The notes under the pieces: model-generated
Database searches by the model: none
What the model saw: the letters and a program-made list of their open reading frames with translations, nothing else
What the model was told of the DNA's origin: nothing
Shown here: positions 1 through 10,036 of the stretch, piece by piece
How positions within the stretch are numbered: position 1 is the first letter of the stretch
Layout: each line of letters opens with the position of its first letter
Made by a program: the position numbers and the translations under genes
Assembly (NCBI RefSeq): GCF_015752045.1
Contig: NZ_JADOUS010000001.1
Coordinates: forward strand, 124,001 to 188,000
Direction: 5' to 3'
Length of the DNA stretch: 64,000 nucleotides
Origin: Arthrobacter_D sp015752045
GTDB taxonomy: Bacteria > Actinomycetota > Actinomycetes > Actinomycetales > Micrococcaceae

Positions 1-872
<872 letters not shown>

Positions 873-980
873 AATCCTTCGACAATATGACGTGCCGCCG
901 TTGAAAACTATTCGCCGATCCGTGGGTTTTGTCACAGCCTCCCGTTCGACCGCGCGCGGCCGGTCCCCGAGGCGGGCGGG

Positions 981-1556
981 TCAGCGCTCCAGCTTCGCTG
1001 CCTTCAGCAGCGCCTGCACGAGCGATTCCTGGAGCCAGGAGATGAAGTTGTAGACGAGGGCGAGGTAGGACTCGACGTCGTCGACGTCCTTCGAATCCGC
1101 GATGTCGTGGAGCCGTTCGGCGTCCTCCTCCGTCTCGATGCTGAGGCGGTCGGCGAGGACCAGCCGGACGTCGTTGAGCGCCTGGGCGAACAGCCTCGCC
1201 TGCTCGCCGGTGAGCGTCATGGGACTGGACTCGATGAGCAGCGCGCTGCTGCGCAGGGCGCCGATCTTCTGCTCCCGCAGGGACCGTTCCGTCAGGCGGC
1301 GGAAGGCCAGCGCCTCGTCGTCGTCGTCGCGCACCGCATCCGGCAGGAGGCGGCGGACGGCGGAATCATCGGGAGCCGTGGCCTCGGCGTCGGCACCGGA
1401 CATGCCGACCATGGCCGCCAGCGGATCCTCGCTCGGAGCCGTCTCGGGCTCGAGCATGGAGATGACGTCGTCGAGGAGTGCGCCCAGCAGGCGTGCCTCA
1501 CCGGGCTCCAGTGCTCCGGTGATGCCCCGGCGCGTCGACTTGAAGGGTTTCGCCAT
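981..1556 (-). CDS. DUF2017 family protein
   Basis: Protein of 191 residues with no known reaction. It matches the actinobacterial DUF2017 family by context and character: a basic start (MAKPFKSTRRG), then a mostly helical acidic protein with a stretch of four Asp near residue 77 and a hydrophobic C-terminal helix (SYLALVYNFISWLQESLVQALL). No signal peptide or clear membrane segment. The gene starts 9 bp after the clpS stop, so the two are almost certainly co-transcribed. A link to ClpS/Clp proteolysis is inferred only from this conserved neighbourhood. Confidence 0.8.
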   Translation of the reverse strand: MAKPFKSTRRGITGALEPGEARLLGALLDDVISMLEPETAPSEDPLAAMVGMSGADAEATAPDDSAVRRLLPDAVRDDDDEALAFRRLTERSLREQKIGALRSSALLIESSPMTLTGEQARLFAQALNDVRLVLADRLSIETEEDAERLHDIADSKDVDDVESYLALVYNFISWLQESLVQALLKAAKLER

Positions 1557-1565
1557 GGGGTCCGC

Positions 1566-1874
1566 CTACTCGCTTCCGGCTTTTTCGAAGGTGGCCCACA
1601 GTCCGTACGAGTGGAGGGCGACGGTGTCCTGCTCCACCTTCTCGCGGCTGCCGGAGACGACGGCGGAGCGGCCCTGCTCGTGGACCTCGAGCATCAGGGT
1701 GCGCGCCTTGGCCTCGCTGTAGCCGAAGTAGGTCTGGAAGACGAAGCTCACATAGCTCATCAGGTTCACGGGGTCGTTCCACACCACCACGATCCAGGGC
1801 TGGTCGAGGTCGGTCTTCTCGGCCGTCCCCGTCTTCTCCTGGGTGTCCGTACCGGTTGCAAAGCCAACTGTCAT
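1566..1874 (-). CDS. clpS: ATP-dependent Clp protease adaptor ClpS
   Basis: Adaptor of 102 residues that delivers N-degron substrates to the Clp ATPase. The core begins at about residue 27 (PWIVVVWNDPVNLMSYV), with the substrate-binding Asn33-Asp34, gate Met39 and His65 (MLEVHEQG) all present. Residues 1-25 are a polar, disordered N-terminal extension. An in-frame ATG three codons upstream (1883) is an equally possible start; neither has a strong ribosome site. The gene is divergent from pncB across a gap of about 70-80 bp, which must hold both promoters. Downstream are DUF2017 and murI. Confidence 0.93.
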   Translation of the reverse strand: MTVGFATGTDTQEKTGTAEKTDLDQPWIVVVWNDPVNLMSYVSFVFQTYFGYSEAKARTLMLEVHEQGRSAVVSGSREKVEQDTVALHSYGLWATFEKAGSE

Positions 1875-1952
1875 GATCGCCATTCTAGGGCGGCTCGCCC
1901 GCACGGGGTGGCCGGGTACTCTCTCGGCGGACGCCCGGCTATCGTTTTCAGG

Positions 1953-3326
1953 GTGACCGATGCCCTGACCACGAACCCGCCGGCCGCTGCCGGTCCCACG
2001 CCCCCGGCGGTGACCGCACCGAACAGTGCGCTCTTCACCGACCAGTACGAGCTCACGATGCTGCAGGCCTCGCTGCACTCCGGTGCGGCCCATCGCCGTT
2101 CGGTGTTCGAGGCGTTCGCGCGGCGCCTCCCGGCGGGCCGGCGCTACGGCGTCGTCGCGGGTACGGGACGGCTGCTGGAGGCGCTGGCCACCTTCCGGTT
2201 CGACGACGCGCAGCTCGCGTTCCTCGGCGACCACCGGATCGTCGACGACGCCACGCTCGCCTGGCTGGCCGACTTCCGCTTCACCGGATCGATCTCCGGG
2301 TACGCGGAAGGCGAGGCCTACTTCCCCAACTCCCCCATCCTGACGGTGGAGTCGACCTTCGCCGAGGCCTGCATCCTCGAGACGCTCATCCTGTCGATCC
2401 TGAACCACGACAGCGCCATCGCCTCGGCGGCCTCCCGCATGACGGGAGCCGCGGCGGGGCGCCCGTGCATCGAGATGGGCTCGCGCCGCACGCACGAGGA
2501 ATCCGCCGTCGCCGCCGCGCGCGCCGCGATCATCGGCGGCTTCACCAGCACGTCCAACCTCGAGGCCGGCCGCCGGTACGGTGTCCCCACGGTGGGCACG
2601 GCCGCGCACTCCTTCACGCTCCTGCACGACTCCGAGCGGGCCGCCTTCGAGGCGCAGGTCGCCGCCCTCGGACGCAGCACCTCGCTCCTGGTGGACACGT
2701 ACGACGTCGAGCAGGGCGTCCGGACCGCCGTCGACGTCGCGGGTCCCGAGCTGGGCGCCGTCCGGCTGGACTCAGGCGACCTCGTGGCCCAGGCGCGCTG
2801 GGTGCGTGAACTCCTCGACGACCTCGGCAACCACAACACCAAGATCGTCGTGACCTCCGACCTCGACGAGTTCGCCATCGGGCTGCTCGCCTCGGCGCCC
2901 GTCGACTCCTACGGCGTCGGCACGTCCCTCGTCACCGGGTCCGGCGCCCCGACCGCCGGCATGGTCTACAAACTGGTGAGCCGGCAGGACGACCACGGCA
3001 CCTTCGTGTCCGTCGCGAAGGCGGCCAAGAACAAGGCGTCGGTCGGCGGACACAAGCGCGCGCTGCGCCGCCTGGACGAGCACGGCAGGGCGCAGGCCGA
3101 GATCGTGGGGATCGGCATCAGCCCCGCCGACGACGGCAACGACCGCCCGCTGGTGCAGCAGTTCGTGAGCGACGGCGTGGTCCTGCCCGGCTGGACCGGA
3201 CCGGAGGCCGTCACCCGCGCCGCCGAGCGTCACCTGAGCTCGATCGCCGAGCTGCCGGGAGCCGTCCGGCGTCTGCAGCGCGGCGAACCAGTCATCCCCA
3301 CCGAGTACGAGGAGGCAGCATCATGA
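1953..3326 (+). CDS. pncB: Nicotinate phosphoribosyltransferase
   Basis: Makes nicotinate mononucleotide from nicotinate and PRPP (ATP-assisted), the committed step of the Preiss-Handler NAD salvage route. It has 457 residues from a GTG start. Diagnostic segments are FTDQYELTML near residue 28, SRRTHEESA near 178, STSNLEAG near 199, and GTAAHSF with the phosphorylatable His219. RLDSGDL and GVGTSLVTG form the phosphoribosyl site later in the chain. The GTG was chosen because the longer open frame upstream runs antisense through clpS and lacks similarity. The stop overlaps the pncA start by 4 bp (ATGA), so the two are translationally coupled. Confidence 0.95.
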   Translation: MTDALTTNPPAAAGPTPPAVTAPNSALFTDQYELTMLQASLHSGAAHRRSVFEAFARRLPAGRRYGVVAGTGRLLEALATFRFDDAQLAFLGDHRIVDDATLAWLADFRFTGSISGYAEGEAYFPNSPILTVESTFAEACILETLILSILNHDSAIASAASRMTGAAAGRPCIEMGSRRTHEESAVAAARAAIIGGFTSTSNLEAGRRYGVPTVGTAAHSFTLLHDSERAAFEAQVAALGRSTSLLVDTYDVEQGVRTAVDVAGPELGAVRLDSGDLVAQARWVRELLDDLGNHNTKIVVTSDLDEFAIGLLASAPVDSYGVGTSLVTGSGAPTAGMVYKLVSRQDDHGTFVSVAKAAKNKASVGGHKRALRRLDEHGRAQAEIVGIGISPADDGNDRPLVQQFVSDGVVLPGWTGPEAVTRAAERHLSSIAELPGAVRRLQRGEPVIPTEYEEAAS

Positions 3327-3949
3327 CCCGCGCCCTGATCATCGTGGACGTGCAGAACGACTTCTGTGAGGGCGGTTCACTCGCCGTCGAGGGGGGCGCG
3401 CAGGTCGCCGCCGACATCAGCGACCACATCGACGAGCAGGCCGCAGGGTACGACTACATCGTCGCCACGCAGGACTGGCACATCGATCCGGGGACCCACT
3501 TCTCGGAGACACCGGACTTCGTCGACTCCTGGCCCGTCCATTGCGTCGCGGACACCAAGGGTGCCGACTTCCACCCGGACCTCGACACCGAGAGCATCGA
3601 CGCGGTGTTCCGCAAGGGCCGGTTCGAGGCCGCCTACTCCGGCTTTGAGGGCGTCAAGGCTCCCGACGACGAGGTGCCGACGGGGGACCAGAAGCTCGGC
3701 GGCGCGGCGGCGGACAGTGGCGATGAAAGCCCGATGACCCTCGACGACTGGTTGCGGGACCACGACGTGGACGACGTCGTCGTCGTCGGCCTGGCGACGG
3801 ACTACTGCGTCAGGGCGACCGCGCTGGACGCGCTCCAGGCCGGCTACTCCGTCACGGTGCCGACCGCGCTCATGCGCGGTGTGCACGAGGACGGATCCGG
3901 GACGGCGCTCGACGAGCTGGAGGCCGCCGGCGCCGAGCTGGTCCGCTAG
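3323..3949 (+). CDS. pncA: Nicotinamidase
   Basis: Hydrolyses nicotinamide to nicotinate, which the preceding pncB product then uses, so the pair forms a complete salvage branch. The protein has 208 residues. The catalytic triad is visible as Asp9 (VDVQNDF), Lys98 (FRKGR) and Cys162 (LATDYCVRAT). Likely metal ligands are Asp51, His53, His59 and His73. Oddity: an acidic, glycine-rich insertion at about residues 113-136 sits between the SGFEG segment and the LDDWL helix, where mycobacterial PncA has only a short loop. The active site is intact and function is not in doubt. Confidence 0.94.
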   Translation: MTRALIIVDVQNDFCEGGSLAVEGGAQVAADISDHIDEQAAGYDYIVATQDWHIDPGTHFSETPDFVDSWPVHCVADTKGADFHPDLDTESIDAVFRKGRFEAAYSGFEGVKAPDDEVPTGDQKLGGAAADSGDESPMTLDDWLRDHDVDDVVVVGLATDYCVRATALDALQAGYSVTVPTALMRGVHEDGSGTALDELEAAGAELVR

Positions 3950-3959
3950 GTCGCTCGCG

Positions 3960-3996
3960 GCGAAGGCCGGGCCGGTTCTCCCGGCCCGGCCTTCGC
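3960..3996. terminator. Bidirectional intrinsic terminator
   Basis: A perfect 16-bp inverted repeat (stems 3960-3975 and 3981-3996) with a 5-nt loop lies 10 bp past the pncA stop. T-rich sequence follows on the plus strand. It sits between the convergent pncA and helicase genes and can end both transcripts. Confidence 0.88.
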
Positions 3997-4027
3997 TTCT
4001 TCCCTCGTACTTCGCCCCTACTTCGTC

Positions 4028-5806
4028 CTATTTCTTCCCGATGAACCAGTCCTGCAGCTTCTGCAGGCGGCGCTGGAGCTGGTCCTCGTTGGCCTGCGCC
4101 ACCGCGGGCCCGCCGCACTGGCGCCGCAGCTCCGCGTGGACCTGGCCGTGCGGCATGCCCGTACGGGCCGCCCAGGCCGAGACGTTCTTGGCGAGCTGGC
4201 CCCGCAGTTCGGTGAGCTGCCGGTGGTCCACCACGAGCGGCTCGTCCGCGGGTGCCGCGGCCGGCCTGGACTTCCGGCGGACCTGCTGCTCCTGCTGGCG
4301 CTGGCGCAGCAGCTGGCCCACCTGGTCGGCATCGAGCAGTCCGGGGATGCCCAGGAAGTCCTGCTCGTCCTCGCTGCCCATCTCGCCGCCGGTGCCGAAC
4401 TCGCCACCGTCGAAGAGGACGCGGTCGAAGGACGCCTGCGATTCGAGGGCCTCGAACTTCTGCTTGGTCAGGGAGTCGGACGCCTTGTCCTCGCGGTTCG
4501 CGGCCTCCATCAGCGCGTCCTCGAGGCCGAAGCCCTCGTCGTCCTTCTCCGGCCGGTCGAGGGCGTGGTCGCGTTCCAGTTCGAGCTGGTTGGCCAGTGC
4601 CATGAGGTTGGGTACGGAGGGGAGGAAGATCGACGCCGTCTCGCCGCGCCGTCTCGCCCGGACGTACCGGCCCACGGCCTGCGCGAAGAACAGCGGGGTC
4701 GCCGTCGAGGTCGCGTAGACGCCGACCGCCAGGCGCGGCACGTCGACACCCTCGGACACCATGCGGACCGCGACCATCCAGCGCTTGTCGCCCGCGGAGA
4801 AATCCTCGATCTTCGAGGACGCCTTGGCGTCGTCGGACAGGATGACGGTCGGGGACTCCCCGGTGATCCGCTTGAGCTGGCCGGCGTAGGCGCGGGCGTC
4901 GTCGTGGTCCGTCGCGATGACGAGGCCACCGGCGTCGTGCACGGTGCGCCGCACCTCGGTGAGCCGCTTGTCCGCGGCGGCGAGGACGGCGGGGATCCAT
5001 TCGCCCGCGGGGTTCAGTGCCGTCCGCCAGGCCTGGGCGGTGATGTCCTTCGTGACCGCTGCCTCGCCGAGCGACGCCGCCATCTCCTCGCCCGCGCTCG
5101 TGCGCCAGCGCATCTGGCCCGAGTAGGCCATGAACATGACGGGGCGGACCACGTTGTCCTTGAGGGCCTGACCGTAGCCGTACGTGTAGTCGGCGCGGGA
5201 CCGGCGGATGCCGTCGCGGTCCTCGGCGTACTCGACGAACGGGATGGCCGCGGTGTCCGAACGGAAGGGTGTCCCGGTGAGGGAGAGGCGCCGGGTCGCG
5301 GGCTCGAACGCTTCACGGATGCCGTCGCCCCAGGAGAGCGCGTCGCCGCCATGGTGGATCTCGTCGAGGATCACGAGGGTGCGGGCGGCCTCCGTCTTGG
5401 CGCGATGCAGCATGGGCTTGCTCGCCACCTGCGCATAGGTCACCGCGACGCCGATGAACGCGCCGCCGTGCCGTCCGTCGGCATTCTTGAAGTTGGGGTC
5501 GATCGCGAGGCCCACCCGCGCTGCCGCGTCGGCCCACTGGCGCTTCAGGTGATCGGTTGGCGCGACGACGGTGACCCGGTTGACGATGCCACGCTCCACG
5601 AGCTCCGTCGCCACGCGGAGGGCGAAAGTGGTCTTGCCGGCGCCGGGGGTCGCGACGGCGAGGAAATCGCTCGGGGAATCCTGGAAGTACTTCTCCAGCG
5701 CTTCGGTCTGCCACTGGCGCAGCTTGGGGGCCGTCCCCCACGCTGCGCGCTCGGGATAGGCGGGAGGCAGGGCTGCGCCGGCACCGAACAGGGTGTCATT
5801 ACTCAC
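4028..5806 (-). CDS. DEAD/DEAH-box (SF2) helicase, actinobacterial
   Basis: ATP-dependent nucleic-acid helicase or translocase of 592 residues, cytoplasmic, cellular role unassigned. The SF2 motifs are in order: TPGAGKTT (motif I, 53-60), DEIHH (motif II, 148-152), LTGTPFRSD (motif III region, 176-184), VSEGVDVPRL (motif V, about 350) and QAVGRYVRARR (motif VI, 376-386). The C-terminal 150 residues are acidic then Gln/Arg-rich coiled coil, ending in a conserved-looking basic tail (LQDWFIGKK). Its ATG overlaps the stop of the upstream MFS gene by 4 bp. XPB/UvrB-like relatives suggest DNA repair, but that is inference. Confidence 0.88.
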   Translation of the reverse strand: MSNDTLFGAGAALPPAYPERAAWGTAPKLRQWQTEALEKYFQDSPSDFLAVATPGAGKTTFALRVATELVERGIVNRVTVVAPTDHLKRQWADAAARVGLAIDPNFKNADGRHGGAFIGVAVTYAQVASKPMLHRAKTEAARTLVILDEIHHGGDALSWGDGIREAFEPATRRLSLTGTPFRSDTAAIPFVEYAEDRDGIRRSRADYTYGYGQALKDNVVRPVMFMAYSGQMRWRTSAGEEMAASLGEAAVTKDITAQAWRTALNPAGEWIPAVLAAADKRLTEVRRTVHDAGGLVIATDHDDARAYAGQLKRITGESPTVILSDDAKASSKIEDFSAGDKRWMVAVRMVSEGVDVPRLAVGVYATSTATPLFFAQAVGRYVRARRRGETASIFLPSVPNLMALANQLELERDHALDRPEKDDEGFGLEDALMEAANREDKASDSLTKQKFEALESQASFDRVLFDGGEFGTGGEMGSEDEQDFLGIPGLLDADQVGQLLRQRQQEQQVRRKSRPAAAPADEPLVVDHRQLTELRGQLAKNVSAWAARTGMPHGQVHAELRRQCGGPAVAQANEDQLQRRLQKLQDWFIGKK

Positions 5807-7260
5807 GCCGGGACAGTACCTTCCATTGACTTCCTGGGGGAGAGACCGGGGCCGTCACCAGGTGACCGGGCCCCTCTCAGACCCGAAACTATACCTGCTG
5901 CGGTGAACACCCAGAGAGCCAGCCAGATCGCAACAAAGGTCGGGACGTGTCCCGGATCGGCGTCGTCGTGCAGGAGGGCGAAGAGGGCGCCGGCACCCGC
6001 CGTCCCCACCACTCCCCCGAGCTGGTCGCAGATCTGCAGGGCCGCCGAGTTGCGACCCTGCTCGTTCGCCGCGGACAGTTTCAGTACCAGGACGGAGGTG
6101 CTGGAGAGCGTCATGCCCATGGCGAAGCCCGACAGGCCCCACACCACAGCCAGCACCCAGAGCGGGGCCTCGACCGCCGTGGCCAGGGCGAAGCCACCGA
6201 GGCTCAGCGACAGGATGGATGACCCCGCGACCAGGAGCCACTGGCGCCCGAACGTCACGCGCGCCTGGACGAAGGAGCCGGCGCTCCACCCGAGCGCGCC
6301 GGCGCTCAATGTCAGGCCGGCCGTTCCCGGGCTGATCTCGCGGGAGCTGACGAGCATCAGCGGGATGAAGGCCTCGGTGCCGAAGAAGGCGACGTTGACG
6401 AAGCCGCGGGTCGCGATGATGCTGGGCAGCCCGCGCCCCAGGAGCAGGGTCCCCTTCGGCAGGAGGGCGGGGAGCACGAGGAGGGCGATGACGACTCCGG
6501 CCGCCGCGAGGCTCACCAGCCCGACCACCACCGCGCCGCCGGGATCCTCGGTATCCGCGAGATGGACGAGCGACCACTGCGCCGCGAAGACACCGGAGGC
6601 CAGTGCGAGCCCGCGAAGGGTGCGGGCCCGCGCCGACCCGGCGTCGGGGGCTTCGACCGGACCGAGCGTCCTCGTCTTCGGCCAGACGATGATGACCGCT
6701 GCGAGAACGATGGGCACGACGCCGAGGAACACCCAGCGCCAGCCGAACTGCTCGGTCACGAACCCCGCCACCACCGGGCCGATGAGCGCGGGCAGGACCC
6801 AGGCGGCCGCCAACCACCCGAACACCACGGGCCGCGCCTTCTCCGGGAACGAACGCCCGATCACCACGTACACCGCGACGATCATGAATCCGCCACCCAG
6901 CCCCGAGATGGCACGGCCCACCGTCACGAGCCAGAAGTCGGGTGCGGCACCGGCCGCGAGCAGCCCGAGGACCATGAGGCCCAGTCCGACGGCGAGGGCG
7001 GGCCGGGGCCCCCTGCGGTCGCACCACGAACCGGCCACGACGGTGCCCAGCAGCGACGCGGTCAGGTACATCGAGAACGCAAGGCCGTAGCTCGACTCCC
7101 CCGAGAGCTCACGCGCCACGGACGGCATGGCGGTCACCACGGCCATCGCCTCGAAGGCTGCGCACGTGATGATCGCCAGGATCCCGATGGTCAGGGGGCG
7201 CAACTCGGGGGACATCGCCCCGCCGGTCGCGCCGGTGGATCTGTCCGCAGCCTTCCTCAT
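5803..7260 (-). CDS. MFS transporter, EmrB/QacA-like exporter
   Basis: Integral membrane transporter of 485 residues with 12-14 predicted hydrophobic segments. Major-facilitator signatures include SYGLAFSMYLTASLLG, the loop SWCDRRGPRPAL (motif A type) and VGRAISGLGGGFM. The N-terminal 16 residues are polar. This family usually exports drugs or small molecules by proton antiport; the substrate cannot be read from the sequence. It is encoded between a DUF3039 gene (33 bp upstream) and the helicase (4-bp overlap), probably as one transcript. Confidence 0.87.
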   Translation of the reverse strand: MRKAADRSTGATGGAMSPELRPLTIGILAIITCAAFEAMAVVTAMPSVARELSGESSYGLAFSMYLTASLLGTVVAGSWCDRRGPRPALAVGLGLMVLGLLAAGAAPDFWLVTVGRAISGLGGGFMIVAVYVVIGRSFPEKARPVVFGWLAAAWVLPALIGPVVAGFVTEQFGWRWVFLGVVPIVLAAVIIVWPKTRTLGPVEAPDAGSARARTLRGLALASGVFAAQWSLVHLADTEDPGGAVVVGLVSLAAAGVVIALLVLPALLPKGTLLLGRGLPSIIATRGFVNVAFFGTEAFIPLMLVSSREISPGTAGLTLSAGALGWSAGSFVQARVTFGRQWLLVAGSSILSLSLGGFALATAVEAPLWVLAVVWGLSGFAMGMTLSSTSVLVLKLSAANEQGRNSAALQICDQLGGVVGTAGAGALFALLHDDADPGHVPTFVAIWLALWVFTAAGIVSGLRGARSPGDGPGLSPRKSMEGTVPA

Positions 7261-7293
7261 GTCACCGTGGTTTCAGGTCGCGGGGCGACGCCG

Positions 7294-7593
7294 TCAGTCC
7301 TTCGGCTTGTCGTTGCCCGGGCGAAGACCGTTGTAGATCTCCTTGCACTCGGGGCATACGGGGAACTTCTCGGGGTCGCGTCCGGGGGTCCACACCTTGC
7401 CGCAGAGGGCGATGACGGGCTCGCCGGTGAAGGCGGACTCCATGATCTTCTCCTTGCGGACATAGTGCGCGAAGCGCTCTGCGTCGCCGGGCTCGATCTC
7501 CTGGCGGACGTCCTCGCGCTCGATGGTCGCAGTAGAGCCACCGGTGCCGGGATCGCGTGGATCGTTTGCAAAGGGATCAGCAGGCATAGTCAT
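7294..7593 (-). CDS. DUF3039 domain-containing protein
   Basis: Small protein (99 residues) conserved in actinobacteria, function unknown. An acidic N-terminus precedes a compact domain with RFAHYVRKEKIMESAFTG, a CGKVW motif and a CPECKEIY motif. Cys64 and the CxxC pair (about 80 and 83) look like part of a zinc ribbon. A second in-frame ATG two codons in (7587) is an alternative start. It is first in the run DUF3039-MFS-helicase and divergent from the HNH gene. Confidence 0.85.
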   Translation of the reverse strand: MTMPADPFANDPRDPGTGGSTATIEREDVRQEIEPGDAERFAHYVRKEKIMESAFTGEPVIALCGKVWTPGRDPEKFPVCPECKEIYNGLRPGNDKPKD

Positions 7594-7762
7594 GACGCCA
7601 GTCTATCGCCCGGGCCTCCGTGGCCTCGAGGGCCCGAAAAGCATTCCCCGCCTATCAGCCTCCGGAGTTTGTCCGCCGACCTCCGGATCGTGTTATGCCG
7701 AGTCGCGGCAACCAGGTTCCGAGTGGTCCGATAATGTCGGTGGCGGGCGGGAGAATGTATTC

Positions 7763-9016
7763 ATGAGGACGTCGACGGAACACGCGATGGAGCTCGATCG
7801 GATATCCGCTCGGATCACCGCGCTGAGCGCCGAGAAAGCACGGATCGACGCCGAACTCGCGGCGAGCACCGAGGAATTGAGGAAAGTCTTCGAAGTGCGG
7901 ATGATGGACCATTTCTGGCCCGGCCGGCCCGGGCCCCACCGCACCAATCTCGCTGACACCACCACCGCCACGGAGATCGCCTGTTTGCTGCGCATCTCCG
8001 AACGCAGCGCGCACTGCCTCGTCCAGTACTCGGCCCTGCTGGTCAATTACCACCCCAGGACCCTCACCGCCCTCCGCGACGGTGCGATCTCCTGGCCGCA
8101 CGCCACCACGCTCCTGCACGAATACACCGGCCTGCCCCACCACGCCGCCACCCGCCTCGAAGAGGCCCTCCTGCCCATCGCCGCTGACACCACGGTGCCC
8201 CGGCTGAGCTACAAGGCCCGCCGCCTTCGGAGCCAGCTCCACCCCGAGGCCCTCGAGAAGCGCGCGCGCACCGCCGCCCGGGGACGCCGCGTGGACCTCG
8301 ACGCCGCGGACGACGCCATGGCCTGGATCCACGTCCACCTGCCGGCCACCGACGCCGCCGCCATCGACGCCAGACTCACCCACACGGCCCGCACCCTCCA
8401 GACCCCCACCGAACCGAGGACGCTCCCCCAGCTTCGCGCCGACGTCCTGACCGATCTCCTCCTCAGTGACTCCGCACCCTCCTGCCACGCCGCCCAGCCC
8501 GATTCCGCTGCGGCAGCCACTGCGGAGGACGGACACCGGATCCGGGCGCACATCAACGTCACCGTCCCGGTCCTGACCCTGCTCGGCGTCGACGATGCCC
8601 CTGCGGACCTGGAAGGCTACGGGCCCATCCCCGCCGACGTCGCCCGGCGCCTCGCCGCCCACGCGCCCTCCTTCACGCGCCTCCTCACCCATCCCGAGAC
8701 CGGGGCCGTCCTCAGCGTCGGACGCAACACCTATGCCGTCCCCGCGGACTTGAAAAAGTGGTTGCGGGTCCGCGACCGCACCTGCCGACACCCGGGGTGC
8801 AGCATCCCCGCGGCCCGCTGCGAACTGGACCACACCACCCCCTGGTCCCGTGGCGGACCCACCAGCCACGACAATCTCGCCCATCTCTGCCGCAAGCACC
8901 ACATGCTCAAGAGTGAAGGCCTCTGGCACTACGACCAGCCCGCCCCGGGCACCCTTGTCGCCACCTCACCCGCGGGCCGTACCTACGCCTGCGATCCCGA
9001 GCCCCCACCCTTCTGA
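7763..9016 (+). CDS. DUF222 / HNH endonuclease domain protein (13E12 family)
   Basis: Protein of 417 residues. The N-terminal coiled coil (about 5-40) is followed by the DUF222 helical domain (about 40-300). A C-terminal HNH nuclease module follows, with CRHPGC, CELDHTTPWSRGG, HDNLAHLC and RKHH giving the Cys/His metal ligands and the DH/N/H catalytic set. Such proteins occur in several copies per actinobacterial genome and are often called REP13E12 family; their role is not established. The ATG at 7763 with GGGAG upstream was chosen because residues encoded further upstream look non-coding. It reads away from DUF3039. Confidence 0.86.
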   Translation: MRTSTEHAMELDRISARITALSAEKARIDAELAASTEELRKVFEVRMMDHFWPGRPGPHRTNLADTTTATEIACLLRISERSAHCLVQYSALLVNYHPRTLTALRDGAISWPHATTLLHEYTGLPHHAATRLEEALLPIAADTTVPRLSYKARRLRSQLHPEALEKRARTAARGRRVDLDAADDAMAWIHVHLPATDAAAIDARLTHTARTLQTPTEPRTLPQLRADVLTDLLLSDSAPSCHAAQPDSAAAATAEDGHRIRAHINVTVPVLTLLGVDDAPADLEGYGPIPADVARRLAAHAPSFTRLLTHPETGAVLSVGRNTYAVPADLKKWLRVRDRTCRHPGCSIPAARCELDHTTPWSRGGPTSHDNLAHLCRKHHMLKSEGLWHYDQPAPGTLVATSPAGRTYACDPEPPPF

Positions 9017-9046
9017 TCCCGAACCGCGCCACACGCCACGAGTCGG

Positions 9047-10036
9047 TTATCGCGTGGGGGCTTCGCAGCCGATTCCTCGGGGATTCTCGATGCAGTTCTC
9101 GCTCACGTTGTGCCCCCTGGTGCGCCAGATGCTCATGAGATGGGGCTCCGAGACGACCGCTGCCTCACCGGCGACCGGCTGGAACGGGCCACCGTCCACC
9201 GAGTAGTCACCGGCGAAGAACGTCGTCAGCGTCAGGTCGAAGTCGCCGGTCTGCGCGTACTGGTGACTCGTCGGTGTCGGGGTGTCGAAGGCGGTGCCGT
9301 CCACCGGGCCTCCCGGGGTGGTCGTCGTTGCACTTGTCCCGTCGCCGTAGTTCCACCGGTAGGACACCGGGCGGGCCTTCAGCACGATTGCGGCGTCCTC
9401 GAACTCGAAGGTGAACTCCTGCTCCTGCGCCTGCGCGTAGATGTTGGAGTGTGCGTTCCTGAGCCCGAAGTTCGACGGCTGGGACACGATGGTTGCTGCG
9501 AGGACGGGCTGCTTCTGGAACTCTTCGAGGGTGATCACGATCGGCGTTTCCTCGGGTGCTTCTGCTCCCTCGATCGGCGGTGCTGGAGGCTCCCCGGGAT
9601 ACATGCAGGACGACCTGCCCGTCGGTGTGCGCGTTGCGGGCTGGACGTTGCTGTCGACTTCGATCCAGTTGACGAGGATTCCATCGTCCTGGGCGTCGCA
9701 TTGGGCGTTCATGCGTGGGCATTGAGCGGGATCAAGCGAACTGCCGACACCAGCGGTACAAGCCCGCACGTAGGCGTAGGTAACTTTGCTTTGCGGCCGA
9801 TCAGAGGCCCCGGGCTCGTTCGACACAGGCCCGATCGAACCTACTGAAGCCCGATCCCGCGGACGGTTGTTGCCCGCTGGAGTCCCGCCGAAGAAGTTGG
9901 TATCGCGAATTTTTGCAGTTGCCGTATCACCGTCGAACCGGATATTGCTGTCTTTCGCCGACGCTGGTGCCAGCGAGACAATACAGGCAAGCCCAATTAT
10001 TGCGCCACACAACACGACGTGTCTTTGATTCATCAT
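9047..10036 (-). CDS. Secreted PKD-like domain protein
   Basis: Exported protein of 329 residues, function unknown. Residues 1-27 form a signal peptide ending near PASA. The middle is rich in Pro, Thr and Asn and has scattered cysteines. Residues about 200-290 look like a PKD (Ig-like) domain: SYRWNYGDGTSATTTTPGG, then a Tyr-Ala-Gln-Thr-Gly turn and LTLTTFFAG. The ATG overlaps the upstream lipoprotein stop (ATGA), so the two surface proteins are made together. The 5' third of this gene is visibly lower in G+C than the surroundings. Likely a cell-surface or adhesion protein, by inference. Confidence 0.72.
   Translation of the reverse strand: MMNQRHVVLCGAIIGLACIVSLAPASAKDSNIRFDGDTATAKIRDTNFFGGTPAGNNRPRDRASVGSIGPVSNEPGASDRPQSKVTYAYVRACTAGVGSSLDPAQCPRMNAQCDAQDDGILVNWIEVDSNVQPATRTPTGRSSCMYPGEPPAPPIEGAEAPEETPIVITLEEFQKQPVLAATIVSQPSNFGLRNAHSNIYAQAQEQEFTFEFEDAAIVLKARPVSYRWNYGDGTSATTTTPGGPVDGTAFDTPTPTSHQYAQTGDFDLTLTTFFAGDYSVDGGPFQPVAGEAAVVSEPHLMSIWRTRGHNVSENCIENPRGIGCEAPTR

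Noticed and set aside
4136..7090. A 984-codon open frame on the plus strand
   Set aside because: It is antisense to the helicase and MFS genes, both of which have full motif sets; the translation is Arg/Gly/Asp-rich without any domain, as expected of a high-GC shadow frame.
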